Shown here in pieces: positions 52,847 to 61,716 of a stretch of 64,000 bases of DNA. The position numbers and the translations under genes were made by a program. How positions within the stretch are numbered: position 1 is the first letter of the stretch; every line of letters begins with the position of its first letter. The notes beneath the pieces are model-generated. The model searched no databases and had not been told where the DNA came from. It saw nothing but the letters and a program-made list of their open reading frames with translations. Source of the DNA: Clostridia bacterium (GTDB taxonomy: Bacteria > Bacillota > Clostridia > Oscillospirales > Acutalibacteraceae); assembly GCA_024404025.1 (NCBI GenBank), contig JAKSQP010000009.1, forward strand, positions 1-64,000, given 5' to 3'.

Positions 52847-54283
52847 ATGACCTCAAAGGATAAAATCCAGCGCTCTATGGCTTCGGTCACTTTTGATGCA
52901 ATTTACAAATACATCAAAAAATCTCCCGAAGAAAATCTTGTTAAATTCATCAACTTTGCCGAGAAGCTCGTGAGCGGCATTTTCCCCGAAAAGAATTTTG
53001 ATGCGTTCCGCAATGCTGTTCAGGATAAAGAAAATGTATGGCACACCTTTGCCATGAATGTAATTAACGGAATCGACGGCGATGTGCTGAAAAAAATGCT
53101 TCTTGCTTTCGGTCTTGGCGCCGGAATCAACGGAACAAAGGCAGTCAGAGAAAACAGAGAAAAATATAAGTGCAATGTTCCTTTCCTTATGCTCTTTGAT
53201 CCCACAAGCGCATGCAATATGCGCTGCAAGGGCTGTTGGTCGGCGGAATACGGCCATAAATCAAACCTTTCTCTCAACGAAATGAGAAGCATAGTTAATC
53301 AAGGCACGGAGCTCGGCACGCATCTCTATATGCTCACCGGCGGTGAGCCTCTCATAAAGAAAAATGAAATTCTCACTCTCTGCCGTGAAAATCCGGACTG
53401 TATGTTCCTTGCATATACGAATGCAACTCTTATAGACGAGGAGTTCTGCGGCGAAATGAAGAAGGTCGGCAACCTCTCGCTTGCTTTAAGCATTGAGGGA
53501 ACCGAGGAAAGCAACGATTTCAGACGGGGCGATGGTGCATATCAGAGAACTGTCAAGGCAATGGATATGCTCAAGGAAAACGGCCTTTTCTACGGCATTT
53601 CCGTTTGTTACACAAGCCAAAATATTCCTTATGTTACAAGCGATGAATTCCTTGATCTGATGATTTCAAAAGGAGTTCTTTTCGGACTTTATTTCAACTA
53701 TATGCCGGTTGGTCACGATGCGATCGTTGATCTCATTCCGACCCCTGAGCAGAGAGTTGAAATGTATAAATGGCTGCGCAGGATCCGGAACGGAAAAACC
53801 GGCAAACCTATGTTTGTTATGGATTTCCAGAATGATGCGGAATATGTCGGCGGCTGCATTGCAGGCGGCAGAAACTATTTTCACATCAACTCGGAAGGCG
53901 ATATGGAGCCATGCGTTTTCATTCATTATTCGGATTCCAACATCCGTGAAAAAACAATTCTTGAAGGTCTTCGGAGTCCGCTGTTTCAGGCGTACAGACA
54001 CGATCAGCCCTTCAATGATAACCATTTAAGACCCTGCCCGATGCTCGAAAATCCCGATTGTCTGCGCAGAATGATTGCAAAAACGGGAGCAAAGTCAACT
54101 GACCTTATCGAGCCGGAAAGCGCCGAAACGCTCTGCGCAAAATGTGACCGCTTTGCGAATGCCTGGCAGCCCGTTGCGGACGAGCTTTGGAAAAACACGA
54201 TCCATCCTAATCCGAAAACGCAGTTTTATCGTGATACTCCCGAAGGAAAAGCGGAATTTGCGAAAAAAAATAACTGCAAATAA
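52847..54283 (+). CDS. Radical SAM protein with helical N-domain
   Basis: This 478-residue protein has an N-terminal helical region of about 120 residues. The radical SAM core follows, with the 4Fe-4S motif SACNMRCKGCWSAEYG and LTGGEPLI. A C-terminal Cys-rich part resembles a SPASM or twitch domain (YFHINSEGDMEPCVF, LRPCPMLENPDCLRRMI, ETLCAKCDRF) and may hold one or two more clusters. GGAGG lies 10 bases before this ATG; a TTG at 52844 is possible too. It is a single gene whose reaction is unknown. Confidence 0.85.
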   Translation: MTSKDKIQRSMASVTFDAIYKYIKKSPEENLVKFINFAEKLVSGIFPEKNFDAFRNAVQDKENVWHTFAMNVINGIDGDVLKKMLLAFGLGAGINGTKAVRENREKYKCNVPFLMLFDPTSACNMRCKGCWSAEYGHKSNLSLNEMRSIVNQGTELGTHLYMLTGGEPLIKKNEILTLCRENPDCMFLAYTNATLIDEEFCGEMKKVGNLSLALSIEGTEESNDFRRGDGAYQRTVKAMDMLKENGLFYGISVCYTSQNIPYVTSDEFLDLMISKGVLFGLYFNYMPVGHDAIVDLIPTPEQRVEMYKWLRRIRNGKTGKPMFVMDFQNDAEYVGGCIAGGRNYFHINSEGDMEPCVFIHYSDSNIREKTILEGLRSPLFQAYRHDQPFNDNHLRPCPMLENPDCLRRMIAKTGAKSTDLIEPESAETLCAKCDRFANAWQPVADELWKNTIHPNPKTQFYRDTPEGKAEFAKKNNCK

Positions 54284-54293
54284 ATAAATACTA

Positions 54294-54366
54294 TGGGGTG
54301 CTGACAAAAGTCGGCTGAGATCATACCCGAAACCTGATCCCGGTAATGCGGGCGTAGGGAGAGAGC
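54294..54366 (+). promoter_or_regulatory. TPP riboswitch
   Basis: The conserved THI-box parts are all there: TGGGGTGC, GGCTGAGAT, ATACCCG, ACCTGATCC, GGTAATGCGGGCGTAGGGA. It starts 11 bases after the radical SAM stop and precedes a hairpin terminator and the thiT gene. When thiamine pyrophosphate is plentiful it should favour termination. Confidence 0.95.
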
Positions 54367-54375
54367 TCAGTTTTT

Positions 54376-54405
54376 AAGCATCCGGTTTTCCGGATGCTTT
54401 TTGTT
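54376..54405 (+). terminator. Riboswitch-controlled terminator
   Basis: AAGCATCCGG pairs with CCGGATGCTT around TTTT and is followed by TTTTTG. It lies between the TPP aptamer and the thiT start. Confidence 0.88.
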
Positions 54406-54431
54406 TCCCCGAGAAATGAAAGGTGAAAAAC

Positions 54432-55013
54432 ATGTCAAAAAAAACAGCAAAAACTCAGGTGCTTGCGGAAAGCGCAATGATGGTCGCCCTCTCAATAGCA
54501 ATTTTTGCAATTTCCGATTTTATCCCGTGGCCTTTCGCCTACGGCGGAGGATTCACTCTTTTCGGTCAGGTACCGATAGTTCTGATTTCTTATCGTCACG
54601 GTGTTAAAAACGGCATTGCTGCGGCGTTCGTGCTTGCTCTTTTCGAGCTGTTTATGGGATTCAAAAATGTCACATACGCCGCAAATGCGCTCGGAATGGC
54701 AACAGTCATTTTTGCCGATTATATTATAGCTTTCACCTGCCTCGGCATCGGCGGAATTTTCAAGGGAAAGCTGAAAAACAGGCAGACTGCCGAGCTGATT
54801 CTCGGAGGCCTTACGGTCTGCATCATCCGCTTTCTCTGCCACTTTATAAGCGGAGTTACCGTCTGGTCGGGATACTGCCCCGAGGGTCAGGCCGTTGCCG
54901 TATATTCACTTATTTATAACGGCTCATATATGCTTATCGAAACCATTCTGACCGTTGTCGGCCTTGGTGCGGTAAGTGCGGCATTCAACCTGAAAAAGAA
55001 AAGAATCTCCTGA
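54432..55013 (+). CDS. thiT: Thiamine ECF transporter S component
   Basis: This 193-residue, six-pass protein is of the ThiT family. Its start KTQVLAESAMMVALSIAIFA and the Trp/Tyr-rich end around ISGVTVWSGYCPEGQAVAVY and IYNGSYMLIET form the thiamine site in this family. It binds thiamine and works with the shared EcfAA'T energising module, which is not in the window. The TPP riboswitch and terminator just upstream fit this function. AAAGGTG precedes the ATG at 54432. Confidence 0.95.
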   Translation: MSKKTAKTQVLAESAMMVALSIAIFAISDFIPWPFAYGGGFTLFGQVPIVLISYRHGVKNGIAAAFVLALFELFMGFKNVTYAANALGMATVIFADYIIAFTCLGIGGIFKGKLKNRQTAELILGGLTVCIIRFLCHFISGVTVWSGYCPEGQAVAVYSLIYNGSYMLIETILTVVGLGAVSAAFNLKKKRIS

Positions 55014-55032
55014 AAATAACGGAGTGACAAAT

Positions 55033-56355
55033 ATGAAAAAAACAATTTCTTTGATTCTCTGCATCATTATATCTCTGACCGCCTGCACGGCTGCCTTTGC
55101 CGTCACTTCAGCCGGCAGAAGCTATTATGTTGATTCCGTTTCCGGAAGCGACGAGGCGGACGGATCAACGCCGGAAACAGCATGGAAAACCGTTTCGAGG
55201 CTGAGCGGAGAAACATTTTCCGCAGGAGACAGTATCTTTTTCAAAAGAGGATGCACATTCAACGGCACATTTTCAGCAAACGGAAACGGGACCGAATCAG
55301 AGCCAATCACCGTTTCGGCCTATGGCGAAGGTGCAAATCCCGTTTTCTCTTCCGCAGATCCGATCCCCCTTTTCATGGCTATAGGAGTGTCAAACTGGAT
55401 CTTTGAAAATCTTGAACTCACCGCTCCGCAGGGAATCGGAATGATGATCTACGGCATGAACGGAAACAATGTTGAAAATATCACGGTGAGAAACTGCTAT
55501 TTTCACGATATATCTCCAGACGGAGAAGGAACAAACTACTGTGCCGTTTATCTGAACATAGACAGAAGCGGCGCAAGGCTGCATAACATCCATCTTGATT
55601 CATTGAGGATCGAAAACACCTCATGGGCTATCCATTCCAGCGGCGTAAACGCCGAAAACGACAAAGGTATTTTCAAAGGTCCCGATGAGGATTACAACTC
55701 GGACTATATTTTTGAAAATATATACATAAAGAATGCACGGCGTGCGGGAATCGTTGTTGCTGCCGTAAAAAACTGCCTTGTCCGCAACTGCCGCATTCTT
55801 GATTGTGCAACAGCGCAGGAATCCGCCTTTGCGCCGCTCTGGATAAGGCATTCAAAATTCGTCACGGTTGAATATTGCGAAATCGCAGGCTCAACAAATC
55901 GGACCGACGGAATGGCGATTGACTTTGACGGCTGGACTACCGACAGCGTTTACAGATACATCTATTCCCACGATAACACCCGTTTTATAAAAAACTGCGT
56001 TTTCGACAATGTCACTTACAATGCCGGAAATGAGGTGTGCAACTGCGTATCGGTAAACGATAATGAAAAAATGAATTGGTCGGCAATTTCGCTGATAAGC
56101 TCCTCCGCTCCGTCATTTGCGGCTATGAGGAATTTCAGCTTTCACGATAACATCATTGTCAACGGTTCACCGATACTGTGGATAAGAACACCGCTGGCAA
56201 AAATCGAAAACGTGACCTTTATCGGCTCTGCGTTTTCAAACCTGCTTCACCGTTTCTTCAATCTTTTCTCGTTTTCAACCGGCTTCAATTACCGGGCTGA
56301 CGGCGATATTTCGGAACTGATCGAAGAAATAACAAAGGATTTGCCTGAATATTAA
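55033..56355 (+). CDS. Secreted beta-helix protein
   Basis: This 440-residue protein has a signal peptide (MKKTISLILCIIISLTAC..., cut near AFAV). It begins with YYVDSVSGSDEADGSTPETA, then WKTVSRL, the opening seen in beta-helix lyases and hydrolases, and continues with ISPDGEGTNYCAVYL and NCLVRNCRILDCA-type coils to about residue 400. A substrate such as pectin or another acidic glycan is possible. The ATG at 55033 follows GGAGTG by seven bases, 20 bases after thiT with no terminator between, so it may share the TPP-controlled transcript. Confidence 0.83.
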   Translation: MKKTISLILCIIISLTACTAAFAVTSAGRSYYVDSVSGSDEADGSTPETAWKTVSRLSGETFSAGDSIFFKRGCTFNGTFSANGNGTESEPITVSAYGEGANPVFSSADPIPLFMAIGVSNWIFENLELTAPQGIGMMIYGMNGNNVENITVRNCYFHDISPDGEGTNYCAVYLNIDRSGARLHNIHLDSLRIENTSWAIHSSGVNAENDKGIFKGPDEDYNSDYIFENIYIKNARRAGIVVAAVKNCLVRNCRILDCATAQESAFAPLWIRHSKFVTVEYCEIAGSTNRTDGMAIDFDGWTTDSVYRYIYSHDNTRFIKNCVFDNVTYNAGNEVCNCVSVNDNEKMNWSAISLISSSAPSFAAMRNFSFHDNIIVNGSPILWIRTPLAKIENVTFIGSAFSNLLHRFFNLFSFSTGFNYRADGDISELIEEITKDLPEY

Positions 56356-56360
56356 AAAAC

Positions 56361-56400
56361 CAGCCGGAATGAAAAATCATTCCGGCTGTTCATTTTTATA
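56361..56400. terminator. Bidirectional terminator
   Basis: CAGCCGGAATGA pairs with TCATTCCGGCTG, with a T-rich run after it, between convergent genes. Confidence 0.87.
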
Positions 56401-57760
56401 AGTTGTTGAGAAAATACTGCATAACCTTATTAGAAACCGTAACCGCCGTGCGCATTCCCGAACCTGCATTTTCGGCAATGCAGACAACCGCAAGGGGAAG
56501 ATCGCTCCTTTGCGAATAACCAACAAACCACGAATGGCTCGCCGCATTATCCTGCTGAGCGGTTCCCGTTTTGCCGCACATTTCAAGGTCGGGAAATCTG
56601 TAATCTCCGTAGCAGTCTCTGATATTCGAACGGAGCATATCATTGAGCTTCTGCGCCGTTGCGGGATTCATTTTTATGACCGTTTCCGGCGGTCTGCCCA
56701 CAACGCTGCTGATAACTCCGGCTGATCTGATTCTGTCCGGAGCATAGCCGTTTCCTCCGTTTGCAATTGCACCTGCGATCATAAGAAAATGCGTTGGGTT
56801 AACATAGGTCGTTGATTGGCCGATGCCCGCCCATCCAAGCTCCGAAGCGCTCGTTTCAGGCGGATCGAATCTGCTCTTTCCGAGCCTTATTTCCTTTGCG
56901 GCAAGCTGCTTATTAAATCCGAGGGATTCTGCGGTTGCAAGCAGCTTTTCGGGGCCCAGCTCAACGGCGATTTCGGCAAAAACGCTGTTGCAGGATTCGT
57001 TCATCGCTTCAAGAAAAGTGATTTTTCCGTGTTCTCCGTTGCAGATAACGGAACCGTCTTTGAATTTATGTTCTCCCGTGCATTCAAAGGTTCTTGAATC
57101 TATATCGGGAATATTTTCGATTGCGCAGGCAGCGGTAACGATTTTCATTATCGAGCCCGGAGTGTATATGCCCGAAACGACCTTGTCAAGAAATACGCCT
57201 TCAAATTCAGGATTGGTCAGCAGGTCTTTGGGCACATTATCAACATCGTATGCCGGCTTTGAAACGCTGCAGAGAAGCTCTCCGGTTTTATAGTTATAAA
57301 CCTCAACCGCTCCGTTGAAATCTCCGAGAGCCTCATACGCAATGCGGTTTGCTTCGCTGTCGATATTCAGAGTAATATCCGTTCCCGTGCCGCTGCTTTT
57401 CAGTTTATATATACCGTTTACAAAGTTATAGCCCGAAAGCACGTCACGATAAAGGTAATGTGTGCCGGTTGAAATATATCCGGAGGTATCTCCGACAATA
57501 TGAAGCACCGCCTTACGGACCGATGCGCTCTTTGAAAAAACTCTTTCGTTATCAACGCTCTCGGCAAGCGTTTCGCCGTTGCGGTTATAAATCGCACCCG
57601 TGTTAATAACCGTTCCGTTGCTGTAAATATGCCTGTTGGCTTTGTTTGAAGCCCAGACGGAGCCGTGCATAGCGAGCTGAACAACGAATATTATCACTCC
57701 CGCAAGGAAAGCTCCGATGATGGCATAAATCACAGCTGCTCTTTTTGCGGTTATCTTCAT
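56396..57760 (-). CDS. Penicillin-binding protein (class B transpeptidase, PbpA-like)
   Basis: This 454-residue protein has an N-terminal membrane anchor (about 10-32) and an extracellular transpeptidase domain: SxxK in YTPGSIMKIV, SxN in NESCNSVF and KTG in EMCGKTGTAQ. There is no PASTA tail. It overlaps the FtsW/RodA-type gene by four bases, the usual pairing of a class B PBP with its SEDS glycosyltransferase. Shape or septal peptidoglycan synthesis is the role. Confidence 0.95.
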   Translation of the reverse strand: MKITAKRAAVIYAIIGAFLAGVIIFVVQLAMHGSVWASNKANRHIYSNGTVINTGAIYNRNGETLAESVDNERVFSKSASVRKAVLHIVGDTSGYISTGTHYLYRDVLSGYNFVNGIYKLKSSGTGTDITLNIDSEANRIAYEALGDFNGAVEVYNYKTGELLCSVSKPAYDVDNVPKDLLTNPEFEGVFLDKVVSGIYTPGSIMKIVTAACAIENIPDIDSRTFECTGEHKFKDGSVICNGEHGKITFLEAMNESCNSVFAEIAVELGPEKLLATAESLGFNKQLAAKEIRLGKSRFDPPETSASELGWAGIGQSTTYVNPTHFLMIAGAIANGGNGYAPDRIRSAGVISSVVGRPPETVIKMNPATAQKLNDMLRSNIRDCYGDYRFPDLEMCGKTGTAQQDNAASHSWFVGYSQRSDLPLAVVCIAENAGSGMRTAVTVSNKVMQYFLNNL

Positions 57761-59064
57761 GCAGCTCCACCTCTTTTCTTCGGCGCAGCCGTATTTTTCT
57801 TCGATTTTCCGACCTTGATGCTCTTCGGGTCAACGGCAGGCGGCGGGGTAAAATGCGCTCCTGCGGCTCTGATATACGCAAGCAGACCCCATGAGCAGAG
57901 CATACTTGAACCTCCCCTGCTCACAAACGGCAAAGTAACGCCAGTCAGCGGAAGAAGGTCCGTTATTCCGAAAACATTGAGAGAAAGCTGAAACAGAAGC
58001 ATTCCGGCAGCCGCAACTGCGGCAATCATATAGAATGTTGAACCGGATGCCCTCGCCGCTCTGATTGCAAAAAAAGCAATTCCGGCAAAGCTCAAAAGCA
58101 CTGCTATTCCGATAATCAGCCCCCATTCTTCGCAGATAAGCCCGAAAACGAGGTCGGTTGAAGCGGCATAAACATTTCTTAAAAATCCCTCACCGATGCC
58201 GAGACCGAAAAAGCCTCCGCAGGCGGAATAAATAAGCACTCTGGTCTGCTGATAGCCGGTTGTGTCCATAAAATCCCAGACATGGCGGTAAGCAGCAAAT
58301 CTGTTCGCAACATAAGGCTTGAAATAGATTATCAGCACCGCTCCCATAAGAGCCGCAGCGCAGATGATGATAATCGTTCTTATATCGCCCGAACGCATAA
58401 ACGCTATCAGAACGAAAGTGAAAAAGAATATCAGCGCCGTGCCGAAATCCTTGATAAGAAAAAGGAATCCCACGCACGCCATTGAAAAAACGATATATTT
58501 CGTCAGGCTGACGCTCGAAATAAGTTTTTCAAGAGAAACCGAGCCGACAAGGATGAATGCGATTTTAACGAGCTCCGACGGCTGAATCGAAAAGAAGCCG
58601 AGGTCTATCCAGTTGAATGTTCCGTTAACGGCTTTTGCAAGAACGAGATTCAGAGCAAGCACTCCGAGAGAGCATATCGCCGCCGGATAGCGCAGAGCGC
58701 AGGCAATGTTATAATTCTCAAGAAGAGCGAGCATTATAAGATAAATCACAAGGCCTATGCCGATTGCGGCAAGCTGTTTTATTGCATAGCTTTCGCTGAA
58801 GCTTGCGCACACGGTAAGCCCGATTCCCGAAAGAAAAAAAGCTATTGCCTCAAGCTCAAAATAATCGCTGCCCGTTACGGTTGTGCCAATGGTCATATAA
58901 ACCCATTCAACGGCAATATATCCAAGAAAAATATATATAAGATTCAGGCTGATTTCCTTTTCTCTGAAAATCACGCAGGATGCACTCAACATCTGAAACA
59001 ATGTCATTAAAAACATAACCGTTATCTGCTTGAACTTCGGCTGACTTTTTGCCTTTGTTTTCAC
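57757..59064 (-). CDS. FtsW/RodA/SpoVE-type SEDS glycan polymerase
   Basis: This 435-residue, roughly ten-pass membrane protein polymerises lipid II. Family blocks are TFNWIDLGFFSIQPSELVKI, LIKDFGTALIFFF and GITDLLPLTGVTLPFVSRGG. The GTG at 59064 is chosen because AAGGAGGG lies about six bases upstream; a Met two codons earlier would nearly touch that site. The C-terminus is basic (GKSKKNTAAPKKRGGAA). It is co-transcribed with the PBP. Confidence 0.94.
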   Translation of the reverse strand: MKTKAKSQPKFKQITVMFLMTLFQMLSASCVIFREKEISLNLIYIFLGYIAVEWVYMTIGTTVTGSDYFELEAIAFFLSGIGLTVCASFSESYAIKQLAAIGIGLVIYLIMLALLENYNIACALRYPAAICSLGVLALNLVLAKAVNGTFNWIDLGFFSIQPSELVKIAFILVGSVSLEKLISSVSLTKYIVFSMACVGFLFLIKDFGTALIFFFTFVLIAFMRSGDIRTIIIICAAALMGAVLIIYFKPYVANRFAAYRHVWDFMDTTGYQQTRVLIYSACGGFFGLGIGEGFLRNVYAASTDLVFGLICEEWGLIIGIAVLLSFAGIAFFAIRAARASGSTFYMIAAVAAAGMLLFQLSLNVFGITDLLPLTGVTLPFVSRGGSSMLCSWGLLAYIRAAGAHFTPPPAVDPKSIKVGKSKKNTAAPKKRGGAA

Positions 59065-59270
59065 GCGCATCCCTCCTTTTTTCACAATAATATCACAGAT
59101 TTGTGAATAATTCAACACAGCGCTCAATTCACATTTCATCATAATAATGTTTTCCGTTTCTTCACACTTTATTTTCTTCGGATTAATTCCCGGGATATAT
59201 CATTGAAGATAATTCCGAATATACTGATATAGGGGATCGCTCTTTATTAATATAAATATTAAAAAAAATA

Positions 59271-59299
59271 TTGCAAGCGGTGACAAAATAGTGTATAAT
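59271..59299 (+). promoter_or_regulatory. Promoter of the cysteine desulfurase operon
   Basis: TTGCAA (59271-59276) and TATAAT (59294-59299) are 17 bases apart, 52 bases before the ATG. Confidence 0.85.
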
Positions 59300-59351
59300 G
59301 TGTTAAATATGATTAAAATGGGTGTAGTGCCGACAGGAGGAAAACGCAGAA

Positions 59352-60485
59352 ATGGAAGCCTATTTTGATAACAGTGCAACTACTGCCCCTTGTGCCGAAG
59401 CGATCGAGGCAATGAATTTTGCTCTCAGAGAATGCTGGGGAAACCCCTCTTCTCTTCATCGCACCGGCAATAAAGCCAAAGAGCTGCTTGAGCTTTCACG
59501 GGAGAGCATCGCAAAGCGTCTTTCGTGCTATCCCGAAGAAATATTTTTCACTTCCGGCGGAACGGAAAGCAACAATCTTGCCGTTATCGGAGCGGCAAAC
59601 CAGATGAAGCGCTTCGGAAAAAGAATCGTTTCAACAAGCATTGAGCATCCGAGCATTGATGAAACATTGAGCCGCCTTGAAGAAGACGGATTTGAGATCA
59701 TCAGGCTCAAGGTTGACAGCCACGGAAAAATAAACGAAAAAGATCTTTTTGCGGCGGTCAATTCAAACACGATTCTCATAACGATGATGCTCGTTAATAA
59801 CGAGGTCGGCTCAATTATGCCGATAGCTTCGGCAAAAAGAGCGGCAATGGCAGCCCGTTCACCTGCCCTCATCCATTGCGATGCGGTTCAGGCATTCGGA
59901 AAAATGCCGATAAAGCCATCCGCTCTCGGCGTTGACCTTATGACAATAAGCTCCCACAAAATTCACGGTCCCAAAGGCGTCGGCGCTCTCTACATCCGCA
60001 AGGGCGTTAAAATCAAGCCCCGCACCTTCGGCGGAGCGCAGGAAATGAAAATCAGACCGGGTACGGAAGCCATGCCGGCAATCGCAGGCTTCGGAGCGGC
60101 AGCAAGAGCTCTTCCCGATCCGAAAAAAGAGCTTGAGCACGTTACAATGCTCCGTGACTATATGGTTTCGCATCTTGAAGATATTGACGGCGTTGTTATC
60201 AACTCCCCCGAGGATGCTCTTCCGTTTGTGACCAACATTTCAATTATCGGCACCAAATCCGAGCCGATGCTGAATTTCCTTTCGGAAAGAGGAATATCCG
60301 TTTCAAGCGGCTCCGCCTGCTCAAAGGGCAAAAAAAGCCATGTGCTGGCAAAAATGGATCTCGATGCCAAAAGGCTTGAAGGTCCTCTTCGCATAAGCTT
60401 TTCAAGATTCACTACTCTTGATGAAATAGATTACCTCATAACGGCGATTGCAGAGGGCAGAAAGAAAATAAGACAGACAAAATAA
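59352..60485 (+). CDS. Cysteine desulfurase (NifS/IscS family)
   Basis: This 377-residue PLP enzyme removes sulfur from cysteine. The start MEAYFDNSATTAPCAEAI, the PLP Lys in MTISSHKIHGPKGVGALYI and the mobile-loop Cys in VSSGSACSKGKKSH are clear. It is followed by thiI after 36 bases, so it probably feeds sulfur to tRNA 4-thiouridine. CAGGAGG precedes the ATG by ten bases. Confidence 0.95.
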   Translation: MEAYFDNSATTAPCAEAIEAMNFALRECWGNPSSLHRTGNKAKELLELSRESIAKRLSCYPEEIFFTSGGTESNNLAVIGAANQMKRFGKRIVSTSIEHPSIDETLSRLEEDGFEIIRLKVDSHGKINEKDLFAAVNSNTILITMMLVNNEVGSIMPIASAKRAAMAARSPALIHCDAVQAFGKMPIKPSALGVDLMTISSHKIHGPKGVGALYIRKGVKIKPRTFGGAQEMKIRPGTEAMPAIAGFGAAARALPDPKKELEHVTMLRDYMVSHLEDIDGVVINSPEDALPFVTNISIIGTKSEPMLNFLSERGISVSSGSACSKGKKSHVLAKMDLDAKRLEGPLRISFSRFTTLDEIDYLITAIAEGRKKIRQTK

Positions 60486-60521
60486 AGCATTTCAAAAAAA
60501 GAAAAATCCGGAGAGTTTCAA

Positions 60522-61697
60522 ATGAAAGAAGTTATTTTAATAAAAAACGGCGAGCTTGCCCTCAAAGGTCTTAACAGAAGAACCTTTGAGGATATGCTCG
60601 TCAAGAATATGCGCCACAGGCTTTCAGGCATCGGCAAATTTACTTTCACGCAGTCGCAGTCAACAATTGCTGCGCAGCCCGTTGATGAAGACGCCGATTT
60701 TGAAGAAACAGTTGAGCGCCTTAAAAAAGTTTTCGGCATTGCAGCATTTTCAAGAGCCGCCGCAGTTGAGAAGGATATGGAAACCATTCTGAAATGCGCA
60801 GAGGATTATCTCGCAGATGATCTGCTTTCGGCAAGAACATTCAAGGTTGAAGCAAAGCGTTCAGACAAGAAATTTCCTCTCAAATCCCCCGAAATCTGTG
60901 CAGAGGTCGGCGGTTATCTTTTGAGAAAATATCCTCACCTCTCGGTTGATGTTCACGAGCCGGAGCTGACGGTCAACATAGAAATCAGAGATCAGTTCGC
61001 CTATATTCACGGCAAGCAGATAAAGGGCGCAGGCGGAATGCCGACGGGAAGCGCAGGAAAAGCCGCTCTTCTCATTTCCGGCGGAATCGACAGCCCTGTT
61101 GCCGGATATATGATGGCTAAAAGAGGGCTTGAGCTGACAGCAGTTCATTTTGCTTCTCCCCCTTACACAAGCGAAAGAGCAGAGCAGAAGGTACATTCAC
61201 TTTTAAAGCAGGTTGCAAAATATTCGGGCAGAATAGGACTGTGGGTCGTTCCGTTCACGGAAACGCAGGAACTGATAAAAGACAACTGCCCAGAGGATAT
61301 TTTCACGGTCATTATGAGAAGAATGATGATGAGAGTTGCGCAGATAATTGCAGAAAGAGAAAAAGCGGGCGCACTCATCACGGGCGAAAGCGTCGGCCAG
61401 GTCGCAAGCCAGACCATGCCCGCAATCGCCTGCACGGATAATGTTTGCAAAATCCCCGTTTTCCGTCCGCTTATCGGAATGGACAAGGATGAGGTCGTTA
61501 TCATTTCGAGAAGAATCGAAACCTTTGATATTTCGATTCTTCCCTATGAGGATTGCTGCACGGTGTTCACGCCGAAGCATCCGAGAACAAGGCCCACAAT
61601 AGATTATGTTGAAGAATGCGAAAAGGCTCTTGATGTTGACAGGCTCGTAAAAGAAGCTGCCGAAAACGCAAGATTCGTTTCAATAAGCGCATATTGA
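60522..61697 (+). CDS. thiI: tRNA 4-thiouridine synthase ThiI
   Basis: This 391-residue enzyme has the THUMP domain (about 60-165) and the PP-loop SGGIDSPVAGYMMAKRG that activates uridine-8 of tRNA. The C-terminal rhodanese domain of the E. coli form is missing, as in most Firmicutes, where the upstream cysteine desulfurase supplies sulfur directly. EDCCTVFTPKHPRTRPTIDY near the end is typical. An AATCCGGAGAG site precedes the ATG. Confidence 0.96.
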   Translation: MKEVILIKNGELALKGLNRRTFEDMLVKNMRHRLSGIGKFTFTQSQSTIAAQPVDEDADFEETVERLKKVFGIAAFSRAAAVEKDMETILKCAEDYLADDLLSARTFKVEAKRSDKKFPLKSPEICAEVGGYLLRKYPHLSVDVHEPELTVNIEIRDQFAYIHGKQIKGAGGMPTGSAGKAALLISGGIDSPVAGYMMAKRGLELTAVHFASPPYTSERAEQKVHSLLKQVAKYSGRIGLWVVPFTETQELIKDNCPEDIFTVIMRRMMMRVAQIIAEREKAGALITGESVGQVASQTMPAIACTDNVCKIPVFRPLIGMDKDEVVIISRRIETFDISILPYEDCCTVFTPKHPRTRPTIDYVEECEKALDVDRLVKEAAENARFVSISAY

Positions 61698-61716
61698 ATT
61701 AAAAGAGGAACGCAGT

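Noticed and set aside
54284..54405. TPP riboswitch controlling the radical SAM gene
   Set aside because: The aptamer begins after the radical SAM stop codon, and its terminator lies before thiT.
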